Shown: piece by piece, positions 33,248 to 44,411 of the stretch
How the letters are laid out: the number at the start of each line of letters is the position of its first letter
How positions within the stretch are numbered: the first letter of the stretch is position 1
Origin: Aquibium microcysteis
Lineage (GTDB): Bacteria; Pseudomonadota; Alphaproteobacteria; Rhizobiales; Rhizobiaceae
Assembly: GCF_014495845.1 (NCBI RefSeq)
Contig: NZ_CP061080.1
Location: forward strand, 1,911,001-1,975,000
Length of the DNA: 64,000 nt
Direction of reading: 5' to 3'
Program-made: the position numbers and the translations under genes
Notes under the pieces: generated by a model
Seen by the model: the letters and a program-made list of their open reading frames with translations, nothing else
Databases searched by the model: none
Told to the model about the DNA's origin: nothing

Positions 33248-36123
33248 TCGGCCGGTTCGGGCACCGCCACCCGGCGCGACTGCCGCGCCTGCTCGGCATA
33301 CTCCATCTGCCAGTCGGTCGGCCCGTTCGACGGCGAGATCTGTACCGCCGTCACCTTGTACTCGGGACAGTTGGTCGCCCAGTCCGAATAGTCGGTGGTG
33401 ATGACGTTGGCCTGCGTCGTCGGGTGGTGGAAGGTGGTGTAGACGACACCCGGCGACACCCGGTCGGTGATCTTGGCCCGCAGGCTCGTCTCGCCGGAGC
33501 GGCTGGCGAGCTTGACCCAGTCGCCGTCCTTGATGCCGCGATTCTCGGCATCGTGCGGATGGATCTCCAGCACGTCCTCGTCGTGCCACATCACGTTGGC
33601 CGTGCGCCGGGTCTGCGCGCCGACATTGTACTGCGACAGGATGCGGCCTGTGGTGAGCAGCAGCGGGAAGCGCGGGCCGGTCTTCTCGTCCGTCGCCACA
33701 TAGTCGGTGCGGATGAAACGGCCCTTGCCGCGCACGAAGCCGTCGACATGCATGATCGGCGAGCCGTCCGGCGTCCGGTCGTTGCAGGGCCACTGCACCG
33801 AGCCCTTTTCCTCCAGCAGCTCGTAGGTGACGTTGGCGAAGGACGGCGTGGTCATGGCGATCTCGGCCATGATCTCCGAGGGATGCGCGTAGCTCCAGTT
33901 GCCGCCCATGGCGTTGGCGAGCATCTGGGTGATCTCCCAGTCGGCGTAGCCGTTCCGCGGCGCCATCACCTTGCGGACGCGGTTGATGCGTCGCTCGGCA
34001 TTGGTGAAGGTGCCGTCCTTCTCCAGGAAGGTCGAGCCCGGCAGGAAGACGTGGGCGTAGTTGGCCGTCTCGTTCAGGAACAGGTCGTGCACGATGACGC
34101 ACTCCATCGCCGCCAGACCGGCCGACACGTGCCTGGTGTCCGGATCGGACTGGAGGATGTCCTCGCCCTGGCAGTAGAGGCCCTTGAAGGTGCCGTCGAC
34201 GGCCGCGTCCAGCATGTTGGGAATACGCAGGCCCGGCTCGTCGGAGATCTGGACGCCCCAGAGGTCTTCGAAGATCTGGCGCACGTCGGCGTTCTTCACG
34301 TGGCGATAGCCCGGCAGTTCGTGCGGGAACGAGCCCATGTCGCAGGAGCCCTGCACGTTGTTCTGGCCGCGCAGCGGGTTCACGCCGACGCCGCGCCGGC
34401 CGATGTTGCCGGTCAGCATGGCGAGGTTGGCGATGCCGATGACGGTGGTCGAGCCCTGGCTGTGCTCGGTGACGCCGAGGCCGTAATAGATCGCACCGTT
34501 GCCGCCGGTCGCATAGAGCCGTGCCGCCGCCCGCAGTTCCTCTGGGTCGACGCCGGTGAGTAGTTCCACCGCCTCGGGGCTGCGCATCGGGTCGGACACG
34601 AACTCGACATAGTCCTGGAACTCGTCCCAGTCGCAGCGCTCGCGGATGAAGGCCTCGTCGAACAGGCCCTCGGTGACGATGACATGCGCCAGCGCGGTGA
34701 CGACCGCGACGTTGGTACCGGGCCTGAGCGGCAGGTGGTGCGCCGCCTCGATGTGGGGCGAGCGGACGAGGTCGATGCGGCGCGGATCGATGACGATGAG
34801 CTTGGCACCCTGCCGCAGCCGCTTCTTCAGCCGCGAGGCGAAGACCGGATGCCCGTCGGTCGGGTTGGCGCCGATGACGATGACGACGTCGGTATCCTCC
34901 ACCGAATCGAAGTCCTGCGTGCCGGCCGAGGTGCCGAAGGTCTGGCCGAGCCCGTAGCCGGTCGGCGAGTGGCAGACGCGGGCGCAGGTGTCGGTGTTGT
35001 TGTTGCCGAACACGCCGCGCGCCAGCTTCTGGACGAGGTAGGTCTCCTCGTTGGTGCAGCGCGACGACGTGATGACGCCGATCGACTCCTTGCCGTACTT
35101 CTTCTGGATCCCGCGCATTCGGTCGGCGGCAAAGCTCAGCGCCTCCTGCCAGGACACCTCGCGCCACGGCTCGTCGATCGTCTCGCGGATCATCGGATTG
35201 AGGATGCGGTCGCGATGCGAGGCGTAGCCCCAGGCGAAGCGGCCCTTGACGCAGGAATGGCCGCGATTGGCCTTGCCGTCCTTGTAGGGAACCATGCGCA
35301 CCAGCTCGTCGCCGCGCATCTCGGCCTTGAACGAGCAGCCGACGCCGCAATAGGCGCAGGTCGTCACGACGGAGCGATCCGGCTGGCCGATCTCGATCAC
35401 CGACTTCTCGCGCAGCGTCGCCGTCGGGCAGGCCTGCACGCAGGCGCCGCAGGACACGCATTCGGACCCGAGGAAGCTCTCGTGCGCGCCGGGCGAGACG
35501 CGGCTGTCGAAGCCGCGGCCCTCGATGGTCAGCGCGAAGGTGCCCTGCACTTCCTCGCAGGCCCTGACGCAGCGCGAGCAGACGATGCACTTGGCCGGGT
35601 CGTAGGTGAAATAGGGGTTGGACTCGTCCTTCGGCATCCAGCGCGCGTTGAACGCGTCGACGCCGTCGCGCGGCTTGAAGTGGTTGTCGACCTCGCTGCC
35701 GTAGCGCACGTCGCGCAGCCCGACCACGCCCGCCATGTCCTGCAATTCGCAGTCGCCATTGGCCGCGCAGGTCAGGCAGTCGAGCGGATGGTCGGAGATG
35801 TAGAGCTCCATGACGCCCTTGCGGATCTGCTTCAGCCGCGAGGTCTGCGTGTGCACCACCATGCCCGGCGCCACCGGCGTGGTGCAGGAGGCCGGCGTGC
35901 CCGCCCTGCCCTCGATCTCGACGAGGCAGAGCCGGCAGGAGCCGAAGGCGTCGACCATGTCGGTCGCGCAGAGCTTCGGGACGGAGATCTCCGCCTCCAT
36001 CGCCGCCCGCATGATGGACGTGCCCTCCGGCACCGATACCTCGAAGCCGTCGACGGTCAGCGTCACCATCCGCTCGGACTTCGAAGCGGGCGTGCCGTAG
36101 TCGATTTCATGGACGAGCGACAT
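33244..36123 (-). CDS. fdsA: NAD-dependent formate dehydrogenase alpha (molybdenum) subunit
   Basis: Catalytic subunit of 959 residues that oxidises formate to CO2. Domains in order are an N-terminal [2Fe-2S] ferredoxin-like domain (C52, C63, C66, C80), a NuoG-like His/Cys cluster domain (HPLDCLTC, GDCELQD), two [4Fe-4S] motifs (CIVCSRCVRAC, CVSCGACVQAC), a [4Fe-4S] motif CAYCGVGC, and the bis-MGD domain. The molybdenum ligand is Cys384, followed by His385 (CARVCHSPT), so no selenocysteine is used. Numbering is close to Rhodobacter capsulatus FdsA (C386/H387). AAGGGAG supports the start at 36123. It lies between the DUF4287 gene and fdhD. Confidence 0.95.
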   Translation of the reverse strand: MSLVHEIDYGTPASKSERMVTLTVDGFEVSVPEGTSIMRAAMEAEISVPKLCATDMVDAFGSCRLCLVEIEGRAGTPASCTTPVAPGMVVHTQTSRLKQIRKGVMELYISDHPLDCLTCAANGDCELQDMAGVVGLRDVRYGSEVDNHFKPRDGVDAFNARWMPKDESNPYFTYDPAKCIVCSRCVRACEEVQGTFALTIEGRGFDSRVSPGAHESFLGSECVSCGACVQACPTATLREKSVIEIGQPDRSVVTTCAYCGVGCSFKAEMRGDELVRMVPYKDGKANRGHSCVKGRFAWGYASHRDRILNPMIRETIDEPWREVSWQEALSFAADRMRGIQKKYGKESIGVITSSRCTNEETYLVQKLARGVFGNNNTDTCARVCHSPTGYGLGQTFGTSAGTQDFDSVEDTDVVIVIGANPTDGHPVFASRLKKRLRQGAKLIVIDPRRIDLVRSPHIEAAHHLPLRPGTNVAVVTALAHVIVTEGLFDEAFIRERCDWDEFQDYVEFVSDPMRSPEAVELLTGVDPEELRAAARLYATGGNGAIYYGLGVTEHSQGSTTVIGIANLAMLTGNIGRRGVGVNPLRGQNNVQGSCDMGSFPHELPGYRHVKNADVRQIFEDLWGVQISDEPGLRIPNMLDAAVDGTFKGLYCQGEDILQSDPDTRHVSAGLAAMECVIVHDLFLNETANYAHVFLPGSTFLEKDGTFTNAERRINRVRKVMAPRNGYADWEITQMLANAMGGNWSYAHPSEIMAEIAMTTPSFANVTYELLEEKGSVQWPCNDRTPDGSPIMHVDGFVRGKGRFIRTDYVATDEKTGPRFPLLLTTGRILSQYNVGAQTRRTANVMWHDEDVLEIHPHDAENRGIKDGDWVKLASRSGETSLRAKITDRVSPGVVYTTFHHPTTQANVITTDYSDWATNCPEYKVTAVQISPSNGPTDWQMEYAEQARQSRRVAVPEPAE

Positions 36124-36190
36124 CAGAAGGCTCCCTTGAAATGATTTGAGAGGCCGCGTCCCGTCGCGCCCCCCTCTGTCCTGTAGGGCG

Positions 36191-36403
36191 TCACCGTCCC
36201 ACCTCGGCCAGCGCATGCGCCACCAGCGCGTTCGCATGGCCGTGGCCGAGCCCGTGCTCGACCTTCAGCCAGTTGACGATCTCCATGTGCTTCTTCCCCG
36301 CCTGTCCGTCGACCAGCGCCATCCAGTGTGCGATCGGCTGGCCGTAGGTCTTCTCGATCGACGGGAAGTAGGAGGCCGGTCCCTTGACCGTCCCGGCGCT
36401 CAC
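36191..36403 (-). CDS. DUF4287 small protein inserted in the fds operon
   Basis: Protein of 70 residues matching the DUF4287 family: KGPASYFPSIEKTYGQPIAHW at the N-terminal end and NWLKVEHGLGHGHANALVAH at the C-terminal end. It has no membrane segment or signal. The family has no established function. The start is GTG at 36403, overlapping the fdsB stop by four bases (GTGA), with GGGAGG eight bases upstream. Its translation is therefore coupled to fdsB. It sits between fdsB and fdsA, which are usually adjacent. It may assist the complex or be a passenger. Confidence 0.85.
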   Translation of the reverse strand: MSAGTVKGPASYFPSIEKTYGQPIAHWMALVDGQAGKKHMEIVNWLKVEHGLGHGHANALVAHALAEVGR

Positions 36404-37956
36404 TCGGCCGCCTCCCGCACCGGGCGCGGTGCGAAGTCCGCGGAGAAATGCGTCATGGCGCTCATCACCGGATAGGGCGTGAAGCCGCCCAGCGCGCAGA
36501 GCGAACCGAACTTCATCGTCTGGCAGAGGTCGGCGACGACGGCGCGGTTCTTCTCCGGCTCGATGCCTTTCGCGATCCGGTCGATCGTTTCGGCGCCGCG
36601 CACCGCGCCGATCCGGCAGGGCGTGCACTTGCCGCAGGATTCCACCGCGCAGAACTCAAAGGCGAAGCGCGCCTGCTCCAGCATGTCGGCCGTGTCGTCG
36701 AAGACCACGACGCCGGCATGGCCGACCAGCCCGTCCTTGGCCGCGAACGCCTCGTAGTCGAAGGGCGTGGAAAACAGCGACGGCGGGAAATAGGCGCCGA
36801 GCGGCCCGCCCACCTGCACCGCCTTCACCGGCCGGCCCGTCAGCGTGCCGCCGCCGATCTCCTCGACGATCTCGCCCAGCGTCAGGCCGAAGGCGGTCTC
36901 GAACAGGCCGCCATGGCGGACGTTGCCGGCGATCTGGATCGGGATCGTGCCGCGCGACCGGCCCATGCCGAAGTCGCGGTAATGTGAGGCGCCCTTCGCC
37001 AGGATCACCGGCACGGAGGCGAGCGAGATCACGTTGTTGACCACCGTCGGGCGGCCGAGAAAGCCTTTCAGCGCCGGCAGCGGCGGCTTGGCGCGCACCA
37101 CCGCGCGCTTGCCTTCCATGCTGTTGAGCAGCGACGTCTCTTCGCCGCAGACATAGGCGCCGGCCCCGATCCGCACCTCCATGTCGAACGCCTTGCCCGA
37201 GCCCAGCACCGAGCGGCCGAGGATGCCCGCCGACCGCGCCACGTCGATCGCCTGGGTCATCACGCGCGCCGCATCGGGATATTCCGAACGGGTGTAGACG
37301 TAGCCCTTGGTCGCGCCCGTCGCGAGACCGGCGATCGCCATGCCCTCGATCAGCACGAAGGGATCGCCCTCCATGATCATACGGTCGGCGAAGGTGCCGC
37401 TGTCGCCCTCGTCGGCGTTGCAGACGATATATTTCTGCGGCCCCTCGGCCTCCAGCACGGTCTTCCACTTGATGCCCGTCGGGAAACCGGCGCCGCCGCG
37501 GCCGCGCAGGCCGGACTCGGTGACCTCACGCACGATCTCTGCGGCCGGCATCGCCGCCGCCCGCTCCAGCCCGGCGAGCCCGCCATGCGCCCGGTAGCCG
37601 TCGAGATCGACCGGATCGATGATGCCGCAGCGGGCGAAGGTGAGCCGTGACTGGCGCGCCAGGAACGGATGTCCCTCCGGCCGGCCGATGCACAGCCCGT
37701 GCGCGCCGCCGGCGAGCAGACCCGCGTCGAACAGGCCTTCGACGTCGGAGGGCTTCACCGGACCGTATCCGATGCGGCCCTCGGCGGTCTCCACCTCGAC
37801 CAGCGGTTCAAGCCACATCATGCCGCGCGAGCCGTTGCGGCGCACCGTCACGTCGAGCCCGCGCGCGGCGGCCACCTCGGCGATTCGCCGGGCGACGCGG
37901 TCGGCCCCGACCGCCTTGGCAGCGGAATCGGCGGGAACCCAGATGGTGACGCTCAT
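36400..37956 (-). CDS. fdsB: NAD-dependent formate dehydrogenase beta (diaphorase) subunit
   Basis: NADH-forming subunit of 518 residues, homologous to NuoF. An N-terminal thioredoxin-like region of about 110 residues precedes the FMN/NAD domain, with GLRGRGGAGFPTGIKW and GAGAYVCGEETSLLNS. The [4Fe-4S] motif is ESCGKCTPCRIG, with a fourth cysteine in FGSLCALGGF. It receives electrons from FdsA and reduces NAD+. The ATG overlaps the fdsG stop by four bases. Confidence 0.95.
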   Translation of the reverse strand: MSVTIWVPADSAAKAVGADRVARRIAEVAAARGLDVTVRRNGSRGMMWLEPLVEVETAEGRIGYGPVKPSDVEGLFDAGLLAGGAHGLCIGRPEGHPFLARQSRLTFARCGIIDPVDLDGYRAHGGLAGLERAAAMPAAEIVREVTESGLRGRGGAGFPTGIKWKTVLEAEGPQKYIVCNADEGDSGTFADRMIMEGDPFVLIEGMAIAGLATGATKGYVYTRSEYPDAARVMTQAIDVARSAGILGRSVLGSGKAFDMEVRIGAGAYVCGEETSLLNSMEGKRAVVRAKPPLPALKGFLGRPTVVNNVISLASVPVILAKGASHYRDFGMGRSRGTIPIQIAGNVRHGGLFETAFGLTLGEIVEEIGGGTLTGRPVKAVQVGGPLGAYFPPSLFSTPFDYEAFAAKDGLVGHAGVVVFDDTADMLEQARFAFEFCAVESCGKCTPCRIGAVRGAETIDRIAKGIEPEKNRAVVADLCQTMKFGSLCALGGFTPYPVMSAMTHFSADFAPRPVREAAE

Positions 37957-38426
37957 GTCCGCACCTCGCGCGCGATGTCCTCGACCAGTTCAGCGTCGAT
38001 CCGTCCGATCAATTCGCCATCCAGCATGGCCGCGGGCGCGCAGGCGCACAGTCCGAGGCAGTAGACCGGCTCCAGCGTCACCGAGCCGTCCGCCGCCGTC
38101 TCGTGCCAGTCGAGCCCGAGCAGGCGCTTGAGATGGTCGGCCATCTCGCGGCCGCCGACGGCCTGGCAGGCTTCGGCGCGGCAGACCTTCAGCACGTGGC
38201 GGCCGGCCGGCTCCTTGCGGAAATCGTGGTAGAAGGAGATGACGCCGTGCACCTCGGCGCGCGACAGGTTGAGCGCGCGGCCGATCACCTCGGCGGCATT
38301 CTCCGGCATGTAGCCGAAACTCGCCTGCACCTCGTTGAGGATCGGAAGGAGCGGCGCCTCCCGCGCGCTCCAGCCGTTGACGATGTCGATCAGTCGCTCT
38401 TCCGTCCGGCCTGCATCGTTCCGCAT
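37953..38426 (-). CDS. fdsG: NAD-dependent formate dehydrogenase gamma subunit
   Basis: NuoE-like [2Fe-2S] thioredoxin-fold subunit of 157 residues. Cluster cysteines are C82 and C87 (VCRAEAC) and C123 and C127 (YCLGLCACAP). It is the first gene of the fds operon; the order is fdsG, fdsB, DUF4287, fdsA, fdhD, fdsD. GGAGGAGG about ten bases upstream supports the ATG. A LysR-type palindrome lies 87-105 bases upstream. Confidence 0.95.
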   Translation of the reverse strand: MRNDAGRTEERLIDIVNGWSAREAPLLPILNEVQASFGYMPENAAEVIGRALNLSRAEVHGVISFYHDFRKEPAGRHVLKVCRAEACQAVGGREMADHLKRLLGLDWHETAADGSVTLEPVYCLGLCACAPAAMLDGELIGRIDAELVEDIAREVRT

Positions 38427-38512
38427 GGAAACGCAGCCTCCTCCGTACTTGGCCTATGGCGGCAGCCATGCACGGGAATGCGGCGCGGATTCAATACCGG
38501 TGTTCCGTCGGA

Positions 38513-38531
38513 CGATAGGATTCTTCTATCG
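38513..38531. promoter_or_regulatory. LysR-type operator of the fds operon
   Basis: CGATAGGATTCTTCTATCG is a perfect inverted repeat (six-base arms, seven-base spacer) with a T-N11-A core. It overlaps the stop codon of the upstream lysR gene and lies just ahead of fdsG, so it is the likely activation site of the regulator. Confidence 0.65.
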
Positions 38532-39419
38532 TTCGTGCGCCAACGCCATGGCGGCGGCCTGGTGCAGCAGCGCAGAGACCAGCGGCGTCTGCGGGTCGCG
38601 ATGCGTCGCGACCATGCCCACGAGATGGCGCGCGTCCGGCTCGATGATCGGGATGGCGCGGATCGGATCGGTGAAGCCCAGGGTCTGGGCGAGGTTGACC
38701 GGCATGATGCTCGACCATTTGCCGGTGCGGATGTGCGAGAACAGCACGATCATCGAGTTCGATTCCAGCGTCGGCCGCGCCTCGGCGCCGGCTTCGCGCA
38801 GATGCTGGTTGATGATGCGGCGGTTCTGCATGTCCGGCGTCAGCAGGCAGAGAGGCAGTTCCGAAATCTCCCGCCAGGTCACGCTGTCCCGGTCGGCGAA
38901 GCGGTTTCCGGCGGCCGTGATCAGCTGGTAGCGCTCCGAATAGAGCGGCACGGCGGTCACGCGCCCCAGCGGCTCGTTGTCGAGATAGGTGATGCCGACG
39001 TCGATCTCGAGATTGTCGAGCAGCGTCAGCACCTCGATCGAATTGCGCGACAGCACCGAGAAGGTCACCTCCGGATGCTTCTCGCGGAACGGCGTCGTGA
39101 TCTCCGGCACCATCGCCAGCGCCGTCGGGATGGCCGCGATGCGGATGTGCCCGGCGAGCCCCTGCCGCACCGCGCGCATCTCCTCGCGCATGGTGCGCGC
39201 GTCGCCGACGATGCGGCGTGCCCATTCCAGCACGCGCTGGCCCTCCGGCGTCAGGCCCTGGTAGCGCGAACCGCGCTTGACCAGCATGACGCCGAGCTGC
39301 TCCTCGAGCTGGCGGATCGCGGCCGAGAGCGTCGGCTGCGCGATGTTGCACTCCGCCGCCGCCCTGCCGAAATGCTGCGCCTGCGCCAGCGCGATGAACC
39401 ATTCGAGCTTGTCGAGCAA
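38526..39419 (-). CDS. fdsR: LysR family regulator of formate dehydrogenase
   Basis: LysR regulator of 297 residues. The start LLDKLEWFIALAQAQHFGRAAAECNIAQ-PTLSAAIRQLEEQLG is a standard N-terminal helix-turn-helix, and an effector-binding domain follows. TTG at 39419 was preferred over an upstream ATG at 39464 because GGAGGAGG lies eight bases before it, and relatives begin at this DKLE motif. It is encoded on the same strand directly before fdsG, 99 bases apart. By analogy with fdsR loci it should activate the fds genes with formate or molybdenum status; this is inferred from position. Confidence 0.85.
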   Translation of the reverse strand: MLDKLEWFIALAQAQHFGRAAAECNIAQPTLSAAIRQLEEQLGVMLVKRGSRYQGLTPEGQRVLEWARRIVGDARTMREEMRAVRQGLAGHIRIAAIPTALAMVPEITTPFREKHPEVTFSVLSRNSIEVLTLLDNLEIDVGITYLDNEPLGRVTAVPLYSERYQLITAAGNRFADRDSVTWREISELPLCLLTPDMQNRRIINQHLREAGAEARPTLESNSMIVLFSHIRTGKWSSIMPVNLAQTLGFTDPIRAIPIIEPDARHLVGMVATHRDPQTPLVSALLHQAAAMALAHER

Positions 39420-39551
39420 ATCCGGCCCCTCCTCCGACCGAGTTAAAGCCCTTTCCCCGGGCATCGGCAATGGTTGGTGATGGCTCGACCGGACCCGGTG
39501 ATCGACCTATCGTGCATCGCGCACGTCCCGTCGACCGTGAGGTTCTCTGCC

Positions 39552-40394
39552 ATGCCCGACCATCCGCCCGTCATCCGGCCGCTTTCGGCCAGCGAAACGG
39601 CAACGCTGATCGACTGGGCGGCGGCCGAAGGCTGGAACCCCGGCCTCTCGGACGCCGCGGTCTTCCGCGCGGCCGACCAGGAAGGTCTGCTCGGCGGCTT
39701 CGTCGACGGCGAACTGGCCGCCGGCATCGCCGCCGTCGCCTATGATGATTCGTTCAGCTTCGTCGGGCTCTACATCTGCCGGCCCGACCTGCGCGGCCGC
39801 GGCCTCGGCAAGGCCGTCTGGGACGCGGGCATGGCACGTCTCGGCGGACGGACGATCGGTCTCGACGGCGTTCCGGAGCAGCAGGCGAACTATCGCGCCT
39901 CTGGATTCGTCGCGGACCACGAGACGGTACGGTTCAGCGGCCGACTGCCTGCATGCGATGACGATCGCTCCGGCGTCCGGCCGCTGACGCCCGATCTCGT
40001 CGAGCAGGCCGTGGCGCTGGATCACCGCTGCTTTCCCGCAAGGCGCGACGGTTTCCTGCGGACATGGCTCGCCCGGCCGCACATCGCGATGGCATCGACG
40101 GCAGGAGAGACGCTGACCGGCTTCGGCGTCGTCCGCCCCTGCCGGGAAGGCTGGAAGATCGGCCCGCTCTTCGCTGACGACGACGGGGCGGCGATTCGGA
40201 TCGTTCGCGCCCTCGCCGGCGCCTGCGACGGCGCCGTCCACATCGACGTCCCGGCGAGCCAGCCGTCCTTCACGGCTCGGATTCTCGCGGCGGGCCTGGT
40301 GCCCGGCTTCCGGACCGCGCGCATGTACCGCGGCCCCGCGCCGCGCATCGACAGGAGCCGCGTCTTCGGCATCACGACGCTTGAATTGGGCTGA
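39552..40394 (+). CDS. Double-domain GNAT acetyltransferase
   Basis: Protein of 280 residues. The N-terminal domain (about 1-130) is a standard GNAT fold with the acetyl-CoA loop CRPDLRGRGLGKAVWDAG. The second half resembles the GNAT-like domain found after it in the YitH/HxaA group (DUF1248-related; ALDHRCFPARRDGFLRTWL). Relatives acetylate small amines or protein N-termini. The ATG at 39552 begins the domain, with GAGG nine bases upstream. It is divergent from fdsR and convergent with the AGE-family gene. Substrate unknown. Confidence 0.8.
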   Translation: MPDHPPVIRPLSASETATLIDWAAAEGWNPGLSDAAVFRAADQEGLLGGFVDGELAAGIAAVAYDDSFSFVGLYICRPDLRGRGLGKAVWDAGMARLGGRTIGLDGVPEQQANYRASGFVADHETVRFSGRLPACDDDRSGVRPLTPDLVEQAVALDHRCFPARRDGFLRTWLARPHIAMASTAGETLTGFGVVRPCREGWKIGPLFADDDGAAIRIVRALAGACDGAVHIDVPASQPSFTARILAAGLVPGFRTARMYRGPAPRIDRSRVFGITTLELG

Positions 40395-40429
40395 CCGGCG
40401 GCGCGGCGCTGGCCGGGCGGATCGCAGCG

Positions 40430-41668
40430 TCAGGCCAGCGGCCGCAGCGCCCGCAGCCCGTCGAACGGCCGCGCGAGCCCCGGTGCCAGCGGCAGCAGCG
40501 CGGCCTGCAGCGAGTGGTAGAGATCCGGCTTGCCCTGGAACTGCCGGGCCACCGGCACGCCCTGCTCGTCGATCTCGGGATACCAGCCGCCCCACGCGTG
40601 ATCGATGAAGTGCGCGTCGGCGAACTGCCAGAGCCGTCGGTACCATTCCTCGTCCGTGGGCTGCGGATCGATTTTGAGCAGCGCCGCCATCGCCCCGATG
40701 CCTTCCGTCACCGGCCACCAGTAGCGGTCCCGCACCGACGGGCGGCCATGCTGGTCGAGCGTGTAGACCAGCCCTGCATCCTCGCGCCACGCATCCGAAA
40801 GCGCCCGTTCGATCAGCCGGCGCGCCCGTACGGGCGCGTCACCCGCCGGCCGGCCCGCAAGGTCCCACCAGTGCAGGAGAAGCCGGCCGAGTTCGAGCGA
40901 ATGGCCGGGCGTGGTGCCGGCCGGCCGGAACATCGGGTTGCCGGCATAGTCCGGATCGACCGCCCAGGCCTCCGTGTAGTGCTCCGGCAGGCGCCACTCG
41001 GTGGCCGGCGCGATCCGGAGGGTGAAGAAGTCGAGGATACGCCCTGCCCGTTCGAGATGAAGCGGCTCGCCGGTCGCCTCGAAGGCCGCCAGCAGGGCCT
41101 CCACGCCATGCATGTTGGCGTTCATGCCGCGATAGGTCGAGAACGGCGACCAGTCGGCGGCGAATTCGTCGCTGAAGAGGCCATGCGCCTCGTCCCAGAA
41201 ATGACGGTCGAGGACATCGGCGATGTCGACGATCAGCCGGTCGGCGCGCGGATGCCCCACCTGTCGGGCGCTCGCCCCCGCGAGCAGCACGAAGACATGG
41301 CCATAGGCGAGCTTCGTTGCGTCGGCCGCGCCCTCCCCCGACACGGACCAGGCGTAGCCGCCGTGGACCGGGTCGCGGTGGCGGTCCCACAGGAACGCCA
41401 AGCCCGCATCGATGAATTCGTCGCAGCCGCTCGCGCCGGCAGCCTTGGCCAGCGCGAAGGAGTGGACGAGCCGGGTCGTCGTGTGGAGTTCCTGCGCCCC
41501 CCGCGGCAGCCGCGAGCCGTCGTAGTCGAGCACGTCGAAGCCGCCATCGGCGCGAAGGCTCCGCCGGAAGAAACCGATCTGGCGGGACGCCTCCCGTGCC
41601 AGCCATTGCCGGTGCGCCCGATCACCGAGCCACGCGCCGCTCGCTCCCTCCGCCAGGCGGTCCGCCAT
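40430..41668 (-). CDS. AGE-family sugar epimerase/isomerase
   Basis: Cytoplasmic (alpha/alpha)6-barrel protein of 412 residues of the N-acylglucosamine 2-epimerase superfamily (mannose isomerase, YihS, cellobiose epimerase). Conserved segments are ELHTTTRLVHSFALAK, KLAYGHVFVLLAGASA, YRGMNANMHGVEALLAA and TPGHSLELGRLLLHW; the histidines in GH-x-F and PGHSLE are the catalytic pair. Absence of nearby sialic acid genes favours mannose/glucose/fructose isomerisation, but this is inference. GGAG supports the ATG at 41668. Confidence 0.85.
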   Translation of the reverse strand: MADRLAEGASGAWLGDRAHRQWLAREASRQIGFFRRSLRADGGFDVLDYDGSRLPRGAQELHTTTRLVHSFALAKAAGASGCDEFIDAGLAFLWDRHRDPVHGGYAWSVSGEGAADATKLAYGHVFVLLAGASARQVGHPRADRLIVDIADVLDRHFWDEAHGLFSDEFAADWSPFSTYRGMNANMHGVEALLAAFEATGEPLHLERAGRILDFFTLRIAPATEWRLPEHYTEAWAVDPDYAGNPMFRPAGTTPGHSLELGRLLLHWWDLAGRPAGDAPVRARRLIERALSDAWREDAGLVYTLDQHGRPSVRDRYWWPVTEGIGAMAALLKIDPQPTDEEWYRRLWQFADAHFIDHAWGGWYPEIDEQGVPVARQFQGKPDLYHSLQAALLPLAPGLARPFDGLRALRPLA

Positions 41669-44324
<2,656 letters not shown>

Positions 44325-44345
44325 TCGGAACTAATCCGAACCTGG

Positions 44346-44380
44346 AAACGCGGCCGCTCGTCGGCCGCGTTTTCTTTTTT
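44346..44380 (+). terminator. Rho-independent terminator of katG
   Basis: An eleven-base-pair stem AAACGCGGCCG / CGGCCGCGTTT with loop CTCGT is followed by CTTTTTT. It lies 21 bases after the katG stop. Confidence 0.92.
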
Positions 44381-44411
44381 GTGGCTCCTCGTCCGCGCGC
44401 TCGGTCGCTCC

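Noticed and set aside
32197..36123. Selenocysteine formate dehydrogenase
   Set aside because: The molybdenum ligand position is an ordinary cysteine codon in CARVCHSPT; no in-frame TGA is present there.
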